From positions 1,774,501 to 1,838,500 of the forward strand of contig NZ_ABTR02000001.1 in NCBI RefSeq assembly GCF_000172975.1: DNA of 64,000 bases. The letters are read 5' to 3'. The notes below the pieces were generated by a model. That model was given only the letters and a program-made list of their open reading frames with translations. It had not been told where the DNA came from and did no database searches. Position 1 is the first letter of the stretch. Every line of letters begins with the position of its first letter. This document shows positions 43,044 through 52,008 of this stretch, one piece after another. This DNA is from Dethiosulfovibrio peptidovorans DSM 11002 (GTDB lineage: Bacteria > Synergistota > Synergistia > Synergistales > Dethiosulfovibrionaceae). A program made the translations under genes and the position numbers.

Positions 43044-43391
43044 GTGTCCGAATCGGGCAAGTTACCCCGTTCCATTCAAGAGTTCGTGCCGGGAAAACAG
43101 ATCACTTTGGCTCACGTGGTCAGGAATCCCAGATCCAATCTCTGCGAACGCATAGGAGTCGACAGAGGAGGAGCCCTGGGATTGATGACCATAACTCCAG
43201 GGGAGGGCTCCATCATAGCGGCAGATGTCGCGTCGAAAGCGGCGGTCGTCGAGGTCGAGTTCGTGGACAGGTTCACCGGTTGCGTGATGATATCCGGTGA
43301 GATATCTGCGGTCGAGAGCGCCCTATCCAGTGCCGTATCGGTCCTCAGGGACGCCTTGGGATTTACTCCCGCCGAGGTCACGAGGACATGA
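43044..43391 (+). CDS. pduU: circularly permuted BMC shell protein (PduU/EutS family)
   Basis: 115 residues from GTG 43044. In this family a short N-terminal strand precedes a permuted BMC domain. Here IQEFVPGKQITLAHVVRNPR leads into GALGLMTITPGEGSIIAADV and VEVEFVDRFTGCVMISGEISA. It would form hexameric shell tiles. It is the first gene of the operon, and its stop overlaps the pduV start (ATGA). Confidence 0.92.
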   Translation: MSESGKLPRSIQEFVPGKQITLAHVVRNPRSNLCERIGVDRGGALGLMTITPGEGSIIAADVASKAAVVEVEFVDRFTGCVMISGEISAVESALSSAVSVLRDALGFTPAEVTRT

Positions 43392-43876
43392 GTCGACCAT
43401 GGCGGGTTATGGTCATCGGTTCCGTCGATTCCGGCAAGACCACCCTTTTGGGAGTCCTTTCCGATAAGGCGGTTAGGACGGTAAAGACCGAGTCCATCGA
43501 TTTTTGCGGCGATTTCGTTGACACGCCCGGGGAGTTTCTGGACATCCCTCTACATTACAACTCCCTGATATCCACATCCTCCAAGGCATCGGTCGTGCTG
43601 TTGTTGGTGGATCCCACCAGGAATTGTCCCCCTCCTCCGACGTTTTCGAGCGTGATATGCGCCCCGATCGTGGGAGTTGTCACCAAGTCCGATCTGGCGT
43701 CTTCGGAGCAGATCGAGAGGGCGAAGAAGTCGCTTCGTCGAAGCGGAGTGAGGGAGAGCTGTGTCATCTCCTCCGTCACAGGGGAGGGATTGGAGTTTTT
43801 GAAGTCCACGATGGAAAGGTATCGACCGACCTCTTATGAGGACGGAAAGCTAAAACAGGAGGTGTCATCGGAATGA
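43388..43876 (+). CDS. pduV: EutP/PduV-family GTPase
   Basis: 162-residue Ras-like small P-loop protein. Walker A is [12 protein letters not shown] at residues 8-19, the G3-type motif DTPGEFLD near 45-52, and TKSD (G4-type, NKxD variant) near 98-101. Family members associate with microcompartments, and PduV is reported to localise to the shell in Salmonella. It overlaps pduU and pduA by 4 bp. Confidence 0.88.
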   Translation: MSRPWRVMVIGSVDSGKTTLLGVLSDKAVRTVKTESIDFCGDFVDTPGEFLDIPLHYNSLISTSSKASVVLLLVDPTRNCPPPPTFSSVICAPIVGVVTKSDLASSEQIERAKKSLRRSGVRESCVISSVTGEGLEFLKSTMERYRPTSYEDGKLKQEVSSE

Positions 43877-44154
43877 ATGCAGAAGCGTTGGGCATGGTCG
43901 AGACCAGAGGATTGGTAGGAGTTATAGAGGCTGCCGATGCCATGGTCAAGGCGGCTAACGTCCGTCTCGCCGGATACGAAAAGATAGGGTCGGGCTACGT
44001 GACCGTTATGGTGAGAGGCGACGTCGGGGCCGTCAAGGCTGCCGTCGACGCCGGAGCCGCGGCGGCCAAGCGGGTCGGAGAGGTCGTCTCCATTCACGTG
44101 ATTCCCAGGCCTCATTCGGATACCGAGAGGATCCTGCCCAAGATAGAGGGCTAG
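43873..44154 (+). CDS. pduA: BMC-H shell protein (PduA-like)
   Basis: 93 residues, a single BMC domain and little else: [40 protein letters not shown], and [14 protein letters not shown]. It forms the main hexameric tiles, with a central pore for diol passage. A close paralogue is encoded at 51036-51341. Confidence 0.95.
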   Translation: MNAEALGMVETRGLVGVIEAADAMVKAANVRLAGYEKIGSGYVTVMVRGDVGAVKAAVDAGAAAAKRVGEVVSIHVIPRPHSDTERILPKIEG

Positions 44155-44184
44155 CGATAACTGACTGATAGGAGGAGCAAAGGG

Positions 44185-45006
44185 ATGGAACAGGATGTAA
44201 TGAAGAAGGTTATGGACGAGGTTATGAAAAGGCTTGGAGAGGGTGCCGCTCCTGCCGCCGCTCCCGCTCAGGAGAGCAAGGCAGTCGAGGAGAGTTGCGG
44301 TTCGTTCTGCTCTCCCTCCGTTGGGGTCACCGAGTTCGTCGGTCTTGCCAGAGGACACACCATCGGTCTGGTTATCGCAAATGTCGAGAGCTCCCTTCAT
44401 GAAAAGCTCGGGATCGATCCCAAGTACAGGTCCATCGGAATCATCTCCGATCGCATCGGGGCCGGACCTCAGATAATGGCGGCCGACGAGGCCGTAAAGG
44501 CCACCAACACCGAGATCGTCGCTCTCGAACTATGCAGGGACACCGAGGGAGGGGCCGGACACGGATGCCTGATCCTTTTCGGGGCGGAGGACGTATCGGA
44601 CGCCCGTAGGGCCGTCGAGGTCGCCCTGAAAGACCTGGATCGCACTTTCGGCGACGTCTACGGATGTGCGGCCGGTCACCTCGAGTTTCAGTATACCGCC
44701 AGGGCCAGCGACGCTCTCAACAAGGCGTTCGGAGCCCCTGTCGGAAGGGCCTTCGGTCTCATAGTCGGAGCTCCTGCCGGAATCGGCTTTGTGATGAGCG
44801 ACACCGCTCTCAAGGCTGCCGAGGTAGAGCTTCTGGCCTACAGTTCTCCCGGCCAGGGCACCTGCTGGACCAACGAGTGTATCATCGCATTCACCGGGGA
44901 CTCCGGTGCCGTCCGTCAGGCGATCATAGCCGCCAGAGAGATGGGACAGAAACTTCTCGGGGCTTTCGGAGAGGCACCTGCGACCGACACCACTCCCTAC
45001 ATTTAA
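44185..45006 (+). CDS. pduB: BMC-T shell protein PduB
   Basis: 273 residues with tandem BMC domains forming trimeric tiles. The N-terminal 20 residues (MEQDVMKKVMDEVMKRLGEG) make an amphipathic helix, followed by an Ala/Pro linker. In Salmonella the corresponding PduB N-terminus links the enzyme core to the shell. Domain one starts at VTEFVGLARGHTIGLVIANV and domain two at GRAFGLIVGAPAGIGFVM. It has a GGAGG site and lies 31 bp after pduA. Confidence 0.94.
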   Translation: MEQDVMKKVMDEVMKRLGEGAAPAAAPAQESKAVEESCGSFCSPSVGVTEFVGLARGHTIGLVIANVESSLHEKLGIDPKYRSIGIISDRIGAGPQIMAADEAVKATNTEIVALELCRDTEGGAGHGCLILFGAEDVSDARRAVEVALKDLDRTFGDVYGCAAGHLEFQYTARASDALNKAFGAPVGRAFGLIVGAPAGIGFVMSDTALKAAEVELLAYSSPGQGTCWTNECIIAFTGDSGAVRQAIIAAREMGQKLLGAFGEAPATDTTPYI

Positions 45007-45036
45007 TGTCGGTCTTTAGCTACGGAGGTGACAGCG

Positions 45037-46707
45037 ATGGCAGATAAAAGAAGCAAGAGATTCGAGATCCTGGAGAACCGCCCGGTTCATCAGGACGGAT
45101 TCATCGGAGAGTGGGTAGACGTCGGCCTCATAGCCATGGATAGTCCCAACGACCCCAAGCCCTCGGTGGTGGTAAGGGACGGTCTGATAGTCGAGATGGA
45201 CGGACGTCCCCGTAAGGAATTCGACATGATAGAGCAGTTCGTGGCGGACTATTGCATAGATCGGTCCGTCGCCCAGGAGGCCATGTCCAAGTCCTCTCTG
45301 GAGCTGGCCAGGATGTTGGTGGATATATCGGTCTCTGCCAAGGAGGTCCGCAGGGTTTTCTCAGGACTTACCCCTGCGAAGATGGCCGACGTTATCGGTC
45401 AGATGAACATCGTCGAGATAATGATGGCAATGCAGAAGATGAGGGCTCGTCAGACTCCGGGCAACCAGGCCCATATCACCAGTGCTACGGACAACCCCAT
45501 CATGCTCTGTGCCGACGCGGCGGAGGGAGCCCTGAGAGGGTTCATGGAGGAGGAGACCACCGTGGCGGTAGCACGCTATGCGGCTCTCAACGCTATTTCC
45601 CTTCTGGTCGGATCCCAGACAGGACGTCCCGGCGTTCTAACACAGGACGCTCTGGAAGAGGCCTTCGAGCTCCAGATCGGAATGCAGGGACTGACCAGCT
45701 ATGCCGAGACCGTCTCGGTCTACGGTACGGAGAGCGTCTTCGTGGACGGAGACGACACCCCATGGTCCAAGGCCTTCCTAGCCTCCGCCTACGCCAGTCG
45801 AGGAATAAAGATGCGATTCACCAGCGGAACTGGTAGCGAGGTCCAGATGGGTGCGGCAGAGGGACGGAGCATGCTTTATCTGGAGGCCCGGTGCATCATG
45901 GTCACCAAAGGTGCCGGCGTTCAGGGACTTCAGAACGGATCGATATCCTGTATCGGGGTTCCCGGAGCCGTTCCCAGCGGTCTTAGGGCCGTGGCGGGAG
46001 AGAACCTCATAACCATGATATACGGTCTCGAGGTCGCTTCCGGAAACGACCAGACCTTCTCCCATTCGGACATGCGTCGTACCGCTAGGACAATTCCTCA
46101 GATGTTCTCCGGTGCGGATTTCATCTTCTCCGGGTATTCGGGCGTTCCCAACAAGGACAATATGTTCGCCGGCTCCAATTGGGACATAGAGGACGTCGAC
46201 GACTATCTTACCCTTCAGAGAGACTTCCGTGTCGATGGAGGACTCATCCCCGTAACGGAGGACGAGGTCGTGGCCTGCCGTAACAAGGCGGCCAGAGCCC
46301 TTCAGGCGGTTTACGACGAGCTGGGATTCCCTGCCATCTCGGACGAGGAAATCGAGGCGGCCACCTACGGTCACTCCAGTTCGGACATGCCCCCCAGAAA
46401 CATCCCCGAGGACCTCAAGGCAGCAGAGAGGGTCATGACCGAGATGATCAACGGTATCGACATCATAAAGGCCCTTTCCAAGAGAGGATTCCGAGAGGAA
46501 GCCGAGGCCCTGGTCAGGATGATGAAACAACACGTCTCAGGAGACTATCTCCAGACCTCGGCCTGGGTCGATAGGGAAGGCGGGGTCTGGAGTGCCGTAA
46601 ACGACCCGAACTCCTACCAGGGACCCGGCACGGGATATTCCATGTCGGAGGAGCGTTGGAACCAGCTTAAGAACGTGCCCTGGGCCATAAAGGCCGAGGA
46701 CGTTTAA
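45037..46707 (+). CDS. pduC: B12-dependent diol dehydratase large subunit
   Basis: 556 residues from ATG 45037 (GGAGGTGA site). Radical enzyme converting 1,2-propanediol to propionaldehyde, or glycerol to 3-hydroxypropionaldehyde. Conserved active-site stretches include ITSATDNPIMLCADAAEG, FTSGTGSEVQMGAAEGRSML and NGSISCIGVPGAVPSGLRAV. The family closely resembles glycerol dehydratase DhaB1, so substrate is uncertain. The compartment context favours 1,2-propanediol. The next gene, pduD, starts 14 bp on. Confidence 0.95.
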   Translation: MADKRSKRFEILENRPVHQDGFIGEWVDVGLIAMDSPNDPKPSVVVRDGLIVEMDGRPRKEFDMIEQFVADYCIDRSVAQEAMSKSSLELARMLVDISVSAKEVRRVFSGLTPAKMADVIGQMNIVEIMMAMQKMRARQTPGNQAHITSATDNPIMLCADAAEGALRGFMEEETTVAVARYAALNAISLLVGSQTGRPGVLTQDALEEAFELQIGMQGLTSYAETVSVYGTESVFVDGDDTPWSKAFLASAYASRGIKMRFTSGTGSEVQMGAAEGRSMLYLEARCIMVTKGAGVQGLQNGSISCIGVPGAVPSGLRAVAGENLITMIYGLEVASGNDQTFSHSDMRRTARTIPQMFSGADFIFSGYSGVPNKDNMFAGSNWDIEDVDDYLTLQRDFRVDGGLIPVTEDEVVACRNKAARALQAVYDELGFPAISDEEIEAATYGHSSSDMPPRNIPEDLKAAERVMTEMINGIDIIKALSKRGFREEAEALVRMMKQHVSGDYLQTSAWVDREGGVWSAVNDPNSYQGPGTGYSMSEERWNQLKNVPWAIKAEDV

Positions 46708-46721
46708 GGAGGGACTTGGGA

Positions 46722-47393
46722 ATGATAAACGAAGAATTGGTCCGTAAAGTCATAGCCGAGGTCCTGCAGGAGGTCGCTGCCTCGGAGAACGTGGAGTCTG
46801 CCTCCGTCACGGCAAGACCGTCCGCTCCCGCCGTAAAGGCCGAAATCTCCATGGAGATGACCGAAAAAGAGAGGGCTACCCGTGGCACAGATGCCAGAGA
46901 GGTTGTAGTGGCCATACCTCCCGCATTCGGAACCGAATTCGACGCCACCATCGTGGATGTCTCCCTGGCAGACGTGCTCCGTCAGGTCTTTGCCGGAATA
47001 GAGGAGCAGGGCCTTTCCTGGAGACTCGTCAGGGTCTATCACACCGCAGACGTGGCGTTCATCGCCCATCAGGCGGCGAAACTCTCCGGGTCGGGAGTCG
47101 GTATAGGGATCATATCCAGAGGTACGACCGTCATACATCAGAGAGACCTGGCCCCTCTCAACAACCTGGAGCTGTTCCCTCAGTCTCCCCTATTGGATCT
47201 GGAGACCTTCAGAGCCATAGGCAGAAACGCCGGCATGTACGCCAAGGGAGAGCAGCCGGTGCCGGTGGCTACTAAAAACGATCCTATGGCCAGGCCTAAA
47301 TTCCAGGGAATAGCCGCATTGCTGCACAACAAGGAAGTCAAGGCACTGGATCGCTCCAAGTCTCCCATGGAGCTTCAGGTCCGGTTCAGGTAG
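46722..47393 (+). CDS. pduD: diol dehydratase medium subunit
   Basis: 223 residues from ATG 46722. The first 18 residues, INEELVRKVIAEVLQEVA, form an amphipathic helix followed by an Ala/Ser/Pro-rich linker. This is the form of peptide that targets the enzyme into the compartment. The catalytic part contains VVVAIPPAFGTEFDATIVDV, GVGIGIISRGTTVIHQRDLA and LELFPQSPLL, typical of PduD/DhaB2. It helps bind adenosylcobalamin. Confidence 0.95.
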   Translation: MINEELVRKVIAEVLQEVAASENVESASVTARPSAPAVKAEISMEMTEKERATRGTDAREVVVAIPPAFGTEFDATIVDVSLADVLRQVFAGIEEQGLSWRLVRVYHTADVAFIAHQAAKLSGSGVGIGIISRGTTVIHQRDLAPLNNLELFPQSPLLDLETFRAIGRNAGMYAKGEQPVPVATKNDPMARPKFQGIAALLHNKEVKALDRSKSPMELQVRFR

Positions 47394-47399
47394 GGAGGG

Positions 47400-47945
47400 A
47401 TGACAGTGGAGATCAACGAGAAGCTTATAGCCGAGATGGTCCGTCAGGTCCTACAGAGTGGAGGAAACCAGGAAAAAGGGGCGTCTAATTCGCCTCAGGA
47501 AACTTCCGTAAAAGACCGAAAGGTATTGTCCAAGAACGATTACCCTTTAGCGGTTAAAAGGCCGGAGCTTTTGGTCGGGCCCAGAGGCAAGGGGTTCGAC
47601 GAGCTGACCTTGTCCAATATAGAGAGCGGAAATGTGGCCTTCGAGGACTTCAAAATAACCCCCGATGCCCTGGAATATCAGGCTCAGATAGCCGAGGACG
47701 ACGGATGCCATCAGATAGCCGTCAATCTTCGCAGGGCCGCGGAGCTAACCAAGGTCCCAGATTCCAGGGTGTTGGAGATATACAACGCCATGAGACCCCA
47801 TAGATCCACGAAGTCCGATCTTTTGGGAATAGCCGACGAGCTGGAGAAGAACTACGGTGCTATGGTATGTGCCGAGCTTCTTCGGGAGACCGCCGACGTA
47901 TACGAACGCAGAAAGCTTCTCAAAGGCGATCTGCCTACCGGATAG
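47400..47945 (+). CDS. pduE: diol dehydratase small subunit
   Basis: 181 residues. The N-terminal INEKLIAEMVRQVLQSG is a second targeting-like helix. The conserved part has NDYPLAVKRPELLVGPRGKG and RAAELTKVPDSRVLEIYNAM, the PduE/DhaB3 pattern. It completes the (alpha-beta-gamma)2 enzyme. It lies 6 bp after pduD, with a TAGGGAGGG site. Confidence 0.95.
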   Translation: MTVEINEKLIAEMVRQVLQSGGNQEKGASNSPQETSVKDRKVLSKNDYPLAVKRPELLVGPRGKGFDELTLSNIESGNVAFEDFKITPDALEYQAQIAEDDGCHQIAVNLRRAAELTKVPDSRVLEIYNAMRPHRSTKSDLLGIADELEKNYGAMVCAELLRETADVYERRKLLKGDLPTG

Positions 47946-47954
47946 AGGTAGATC

Positions 47955-49787
47955 ATGGCGATCGTCGCTGGTATCGATATAGGGAACTCCACGACCGAGG
48001 TCGCCTTGGCGGAGGTGTCGTCGGGGGACGGTAAGACCTTCCTAGCCTCCGCTCTGCATCCGACTACGGGACTCAAGGGAACGGTCCAGAATCTGAGAGG
48101 CATAAGGTTGGCCTTGGGCAAGGCCATTGAAGCCGCTGGTTGGGATAGAGGGGATTTTGGCAAGGTAGACCTGATTCGACTTAACGAGGCGGCTCCGGTC
48201 ATAGGGGACGTCGCCATGGAGACGGTCACTGAGACTGTCATCACCGAGTCCACCATGATAGGTCATAACCCCTCGACTCCTGGAGGTCTCGGAATAGGCG
48301 TAGGGGTGACTGTGGCCTACGATGATCTGCGGAACCAGGCTAGGGACGAGTCCGTAGTAGTAGTCATTCCGGGCTCCATCGATTTCGAGGCCGCAGCTGG
48401 GGCTGTCAACGAGGCTATCGATAGAGGCGTAAATGTCAAGGCTCTGATATGTCAGAACGACGACGGAGTGTTGATATCCAACAGGCTGAGTCGGCCTCTC
48501 CCTATAGTGGACGAGGTCTCTGCAATAGACAAGATTCCTCTCGGCATGGACAGTTGCGTGGAGGTAGCCGGTCCCGGGAGGGTAATAGAGGTGCTTGCCA
48601 ACCCCTACGATGTGGCCACCATCTTCGGTTTGTCTCCCGAAGAGACCAAACAGATAGTTCCTGTGACCAGAGCCTTGGTGGGAAATCGATCCGCGGTGGT
48701 CATAAGGACTCCCATGGGAGAGGTGAAGGAAAGGTCTATCCCTGCCGGAGAGATATCCATAGATTCGCCTAACGGCAGAAAAAACGTGGACGTCGAGGCC
48801 GGGGCTGAGGCCATAATGAACCTCCTATCTGTCTGTCACCCTATTACGGATATCTTCGGTCAGCCCGGCACCAACGTCGGAGGGATGATGGAGAGGGTCC
48901 GTACCACTATGGCGAAGTTGACCGGGCTGTCGATAGCAGAGATCCACATACAGGATCTCCTGGCCGTCGATACCATGGTCCCTCAAAAGGTCGTAGGAGG
49001 TCTGGCCGGAGAATTTTCCCAGGAGAACGGGGTGGCTCTGGCTGTCATGGTTAAGACCGCCAAGCTTCCGATGCAGGCGGTCGCGGAGGCTGTATCGGAG
49101 GACATAGGGATAAAGGTCGAGATAGGCGGGGTAGAGGCCGACATGGCCATCAGAGGCGCCTTGACGACCCCCGGAACCGATCGCCCTATCGCCATCCTCG
49201 ATCTCGGAGCCGGCAGTTCCGACGCCTCTTTCATGAAGTACGACGGATCGGTCGAGCTGATTCATCTGGCAGGCGCGGGAAACATGGTCAACACCGTCAT
49301 ATGCAGTGAGTTGGGGATCGAAGATCCCGAGCTGGCCGAGTCGATAAAGAGATATCCGCTGTGCAAGGTGGAAAGCGCCTATCACGTCAGGCAGGAGGAC
49401 GGCACGGTCCGCTTTTTCGATAGACCTCTTGCTCCGGACCTTTTCGGGAGAGTCGCTCTGGCTATATCGGACGATATCCTACAGCCCATTCCCCTAAGAG
49501 TCTCCATGGAAAAGGTTCGGATGGTCAGGAGAAAGGCCAAGAAAGAGGTCTTCGTGACCAATGCCTTGAGGGCGTTGGAGCATGTGGCTCCCGCCGGGAA
49601 CGTAAGGATGATAGATCACGTGGTCCTGGTGGGTGGGTCGGCCAAGGATTTCGAGATCCCCACCATGGTAACCGATGCCCTGGCCAGATATGGGGTGGTC
49701 TCAGGCAGAGGTAACGTTCGAGGTTCGGAAGGTCCGAGAAACGCCGTCGCCACCGGACTGGTCCTCTCATACAGAGGTACGTCATGA
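47955..49787 (+). CDS. pduG: diol dehydratase reactivase large subunit
   Basis: 610 residues, the usual PduG/DhaF length. An actin-like ATPase that removes damaged cobalamin from the dehydratase. Recognised blocks are AGIDIGNSTTEVALAEV (phosphate 1), the swivelling mid region, DLGAGSSDASFM (phosphate 2) and VVLVGGSAKDFEIP. The stop overlaps the pduH start by 4 bp. Confidence 0.96.
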   Translation: MAIVAGIDIGNSTTEVALAEVSSGDGKTFLASALHPTTGLKGTVQNLRGIRLALGKAIEAAGWDRGDFGKVDLIRLNEAAPVIGDVAMETVTETVITESTMIGHNPSTPGGLGIGVGVTVAYDDLRNQARDESVVVVIPGSIDFEAAAGAVNEAIDRGVNVKALICQNDDGVLISNRLSRPLPIVDEVSAIDKIPLGMDSCVEVAGPGRVIEVLANPYDVATIFGLSPEETKQIVPVTRALVGNRSAVVIRTPMGEVKERSIPAGEISIDSPNGRKNVDVEAGAEAIMNLLSVCHPITDIFGQPGTNVGGMMERVRTTMAKLTGLSIAEIHIQDLLAVDTMVPQKVVGGLAGEFSQENGVALAVMVKTAKLPMQAVAEAVSEDIGIKVEIGGVEADMAIRGALTTPGTDRPIAILDLGAGSSDASFMKYDGSVELIHLAGAGNMVNTVICSELGIEDPELAESIKRYPLCKVESAYHVRQEDGTVRFFDRPLAPDLFGRVALAISDDILQPIPLRVSMEKVRMVRRKAKKEVFVTNALRALEHVAPAGNVRMIDHVVLVGGSAKDFEIPTMVTDALARYGVVSGRGNVRGSEGPRNAVATGLVLSYRGTS

Positions 49788-50254
49788 CGTCCTGTTTGAG
49801 GATAGATGAGGACGACAGGCCCGCGATCCACCTTTACGTGTCTCCCGAGACGGAGGAATCCGCCGTTTCTCTGGTGGCGGCCGGAGCGGAAGAGGAGGGA
49901 ATACCCCTCCGTTGGATCTTCGGAAAGGGATCGGCCTCGGATCTGGCCAAAGAGGGCAGTCTGTCTTCTCCTCTTCAGGTTGGGGCGGGGCTGGATTCTC
50001 AGGGAGTAGCGGTGACCTTCGCAACCTACAGAGAGCGAAGAGCTTATCTGGAGGAGAGTTTCGAGGAGTTCGATAGGTCGCTGCTCCTCCGATGGCTGGG
50101 ACAGGCCGCGGCCAGATTCGTGAAAAAAGAGCCTCTGCCGGAGTGGAGATGCAGGTCGAACCGGGAATCGAACCGATCCGGCGAGGATGGAATCGAAGCC
50201 ATTGTGGCTCAGGTATTGAAGAGCCTTAAGAGGACGGAGGCGATGCACCGATGA
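49784..50254 (+). CDS. pduH: diol dehydratase reactivase small subunit
   Basis: 156 residues. The partner of PduG, resembling the beta subunit fold of the dehydratase: PAIHLYVSPETEESAVSLVA near residue 14, then QVGAGLDSQGVAVTFATYR. It swaps with the dehydratase medium subunit during cofactor release. It has ATGA overlaps at both ends. Confidence 0.9.
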   Translation: MTSCLRIDEDDRPAIHLYVSPETEESAVSLVAAGAEEEGIPLRWIFGKGSASDLAKEGSLSSPLQVGAGLDSQGVAVTFATYRERRAYLEESFEEFDRSLLLRWLGQAAARFVKKEPLPEWRCRSNRESNRSGEDGIEAIVAQVLKSLKRTEAMHR

Positions 50255-51012
50255 ACGAACCTAGAACGGCTATGGGGTTTATCGAAACCGTCGGTCTCGT
50301 TGCGGCCATCGCTGCGGCCGACGAGGCCCTTAAGAGCGCCAACGTGAAATTGATCGGCAGAGAGAATTCCAGAGGAGACGGCATGGTCACGGTGAAGATC
50401 GCCGGAGACGTCGGAGCGGTCAAGGCGGCCATATCGGCGGCGAAGGCTGCGGTAAAGCCCTTTGGAACTGTCGTGTCCGCTCAGGTAATCCCTCGTCCTG
50501 CTGTCGGGTTCGGACCGGTGATGGTCTATAACGACGATACCGAATCGGCGGCGGACTGGCTCTTTGAGGTGGCTCCCGATGAAACTACCGGTAAGGTCGT
50601 GACTGTCAATGGAACTCCCTCGATAGGGGAAAAAGACCGATGGGAGGCGGACATGGAAAAGGCCTCTCAAAGAAAGACGAAAGGACGCAGAAAGGCGAGT
50701 AGTCGTAAAAAATCTAGCTCCTCTAAAGAAGGGGCATCCAAGGAACCCCAACAGGGTAAACCCGGTGGAAGAAGGCGCAGGAAAACCTCTTCCAACAAAG
50801 GAACGGTGAAGACCGACGTCCCCGATTCAATCGAAAATGAAATGGAAGAAAATAAGGCCGAGATAAAAAAGGTTGAGGAACCGCCAAAGAAGCAGGCTAA
50901 TTCCGATTCTGAGAAGAACTCCAAGACGGAAGTCGGTAAGTCTAGTAAGACGGAGAACGAGAAAATTCAGGATAAAACATCCGACGACGCCTCCGGGCCC
51001 GTCGAAGGATAA
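50251..51012 (+). CDS. pduK: BMC-H shell protein with long charged tail (PduK-like)
   Basis: 253 residues. Residues 1-92 are a BMC domain: [48 protein letters not shown]. The other 160 residues are predicted disordered. They start with a short acidic link, then a very basic block (about 125-180, runs such as GRRRRKTSS and SRKKSSSS), then a Lys/Glu-rich end. Salmonella PduK also has a C-terminal extension, but this one lacks cysteines. EutK, by comparison, has a nucleic-acid-binding tail. Position between pduH and pduJ supports the PduK assignment. Confidence 0.8.
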   Translation: MNEPRTAMGFIETVGLVAAIAAADEALKSANVKLIGRENSRGDGMVTVKIAGDVGAVKAAISAAKAAVKPFGTVVSAQVIPRPAVGFGPVMVYNDDTESAADWLFEVAPDETTGKVVTVNGTPSIGEKDRWEADMEKASQRKTKGRRKASSRKKSSSSKEGASKEPQQGKPGGRRRRKTSSNKGTVKTDVPDSIENEMEENKAEIKKVEEPPKKQANSDSEKNSKTEVGKSSKTENEKIQDKTSDDASGPVEG

Positions 51013-51035
51013 GTTCGAGAACGGGAGGAATCGTT

Positions 51036-51341
51036 ATGGGACAGGAAGCATTGGGATTGATCGAGACTAGAGGGCTCGTAGCAGCTATAGAGGGAGCGGA
51101 CGCGATGGTCAAGGCAGCCAACGTCGCACTAATAGGCCAGAGGCTCAGCGGAGCCGGATTGGTGACCGTAATGGTACGAGGCGATGTAGGGGCGGTAAAA
51201 GCTGCGGTAGATGCCGGTTGCGCCGCGGCTAGCAGAGTCGGAGAAGTCGTCTCCACTCACGTGATTCCCAGGCCTCACATGGATACGGAGAAGATCCTTC
51301 CAGCCGGAGGAGTAGATACCCTCTCCGCATCGAACGACTAG
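51036..51341 (+). CDS. pduJ: BMC-H shell protein (PduJ/PduA-like)
   Basis: 101 residues, one BMC domain: [40 protein letters not shown], and [15 protein letters not shown]. It is close to the PduA protein at 43873-44154, and which should be called PduA or PduJ is a matter of position. An abundant shell tile. Confidence 0.92.
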   Translation: MGQEALGLIETRGLVAAIEGADAMVKAANVALIGQRLSGAGLVTVMVRGDVGAVKAAVDAGCAAASRVGEVVSTHVIPRPHMDTEKILPAGGVDTLSASND

Positions 51342-51354
51342 GCGGTGATGTGCG

Positions 51355-52008
51355 ATGGCGATTTCGAGAGAGCTGGTGGACAAAATAGTGAGCGAGATCC
51401 TCCAGAGCTTGCCCGAGTCGCGTGTCGAGCATGATCCGGCTCTCGTAGTGGCCGGGGTCAGCAATCGCCACGTTCATCTTTCCAGGAAAGACGGCGATAG
51501 GCTTTTCGGTTCCGGTCATGAGCTTACTCCCATCAAGGATCTACGTCAGCCCGGACAGTTCGCCTGCAAGGAAACGGTTACCTTGGCCACAGCAGGAGGG
51601 GTTTTGGAATCGGTGCGTGTCCTTGGCCCCTACCGTAAGGCTACTCAGGTGGAGATCTCCGCGTCCGACGCCAGGCGGCTCAGGATCAAGGCTCCCTTGG
51701 TAAAAAGCGGATCCGACCTTCCCTGTGATCCCGTCACGCTAATTGGACCCGCCGGTTCCATGACGGTAGAAGTCGGGGTGGGCATAGCCTGGAGACATCT
51801 GCATCTCACTCCTCCCAGGGCGGCGGAACTATCCCTGAAGGATGGGCAGGAAGTGTCTGTGGAGGTGCCGGGAGACAGAGGGATCGTTTTCAACCGCGTC
51901 TGGGTGAGGGTCAGCGATTCTATGGAGGTAGAGTTTCACGTGGACGTGGACGAAGCTAATTCCTGCGGCCTTTCCACCGGCGATATGGTCAGGGTACTCG
52001 GATCATGA
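51355..52008 (+). CDS. pduL: phosphate propanoyltransferase PduL
   Basis: 217 residues. Converts propionyl-CoA to propionyl phosphate inside the compartment and recycles CoA. It has the PduL fold signatures GVSNRHVHLSRKD and VGIAWRHLHLTPPRA, whose His residues bind the two metals. The N-terminal ISRELVDKIVSEILQSL is a targeting-like amphipathic helix. The 3' end overlaps eutJ by 4 bp. No propionate kinase (PduW) follows in the window. Confidence 0.95.
   Translation: MAISRELVDKIVSEILQSLPESRVEHDPALVVAGVSNRHVHLSRKDGDRLFGSGHELTPIKDLRQPGQFACKETVTLATAGGVLESVRVLGPYRKATQVEISASDARRLRIKAPLVKSGSDLPCDPVTLIGPAGSMTVEVGVGIAWRHLHLTPPRAAELSLKDGQEVSVEVPGDRGIVFNRVWVRVSDSMEVEFHVDVDEANSCGLSTGDMVRVLGS

Noticed and set aside
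45778-46533. 251-codon - strand frame inside pduC
   Set aside because: Antisense shadow of a highly conserved enzyme gene.
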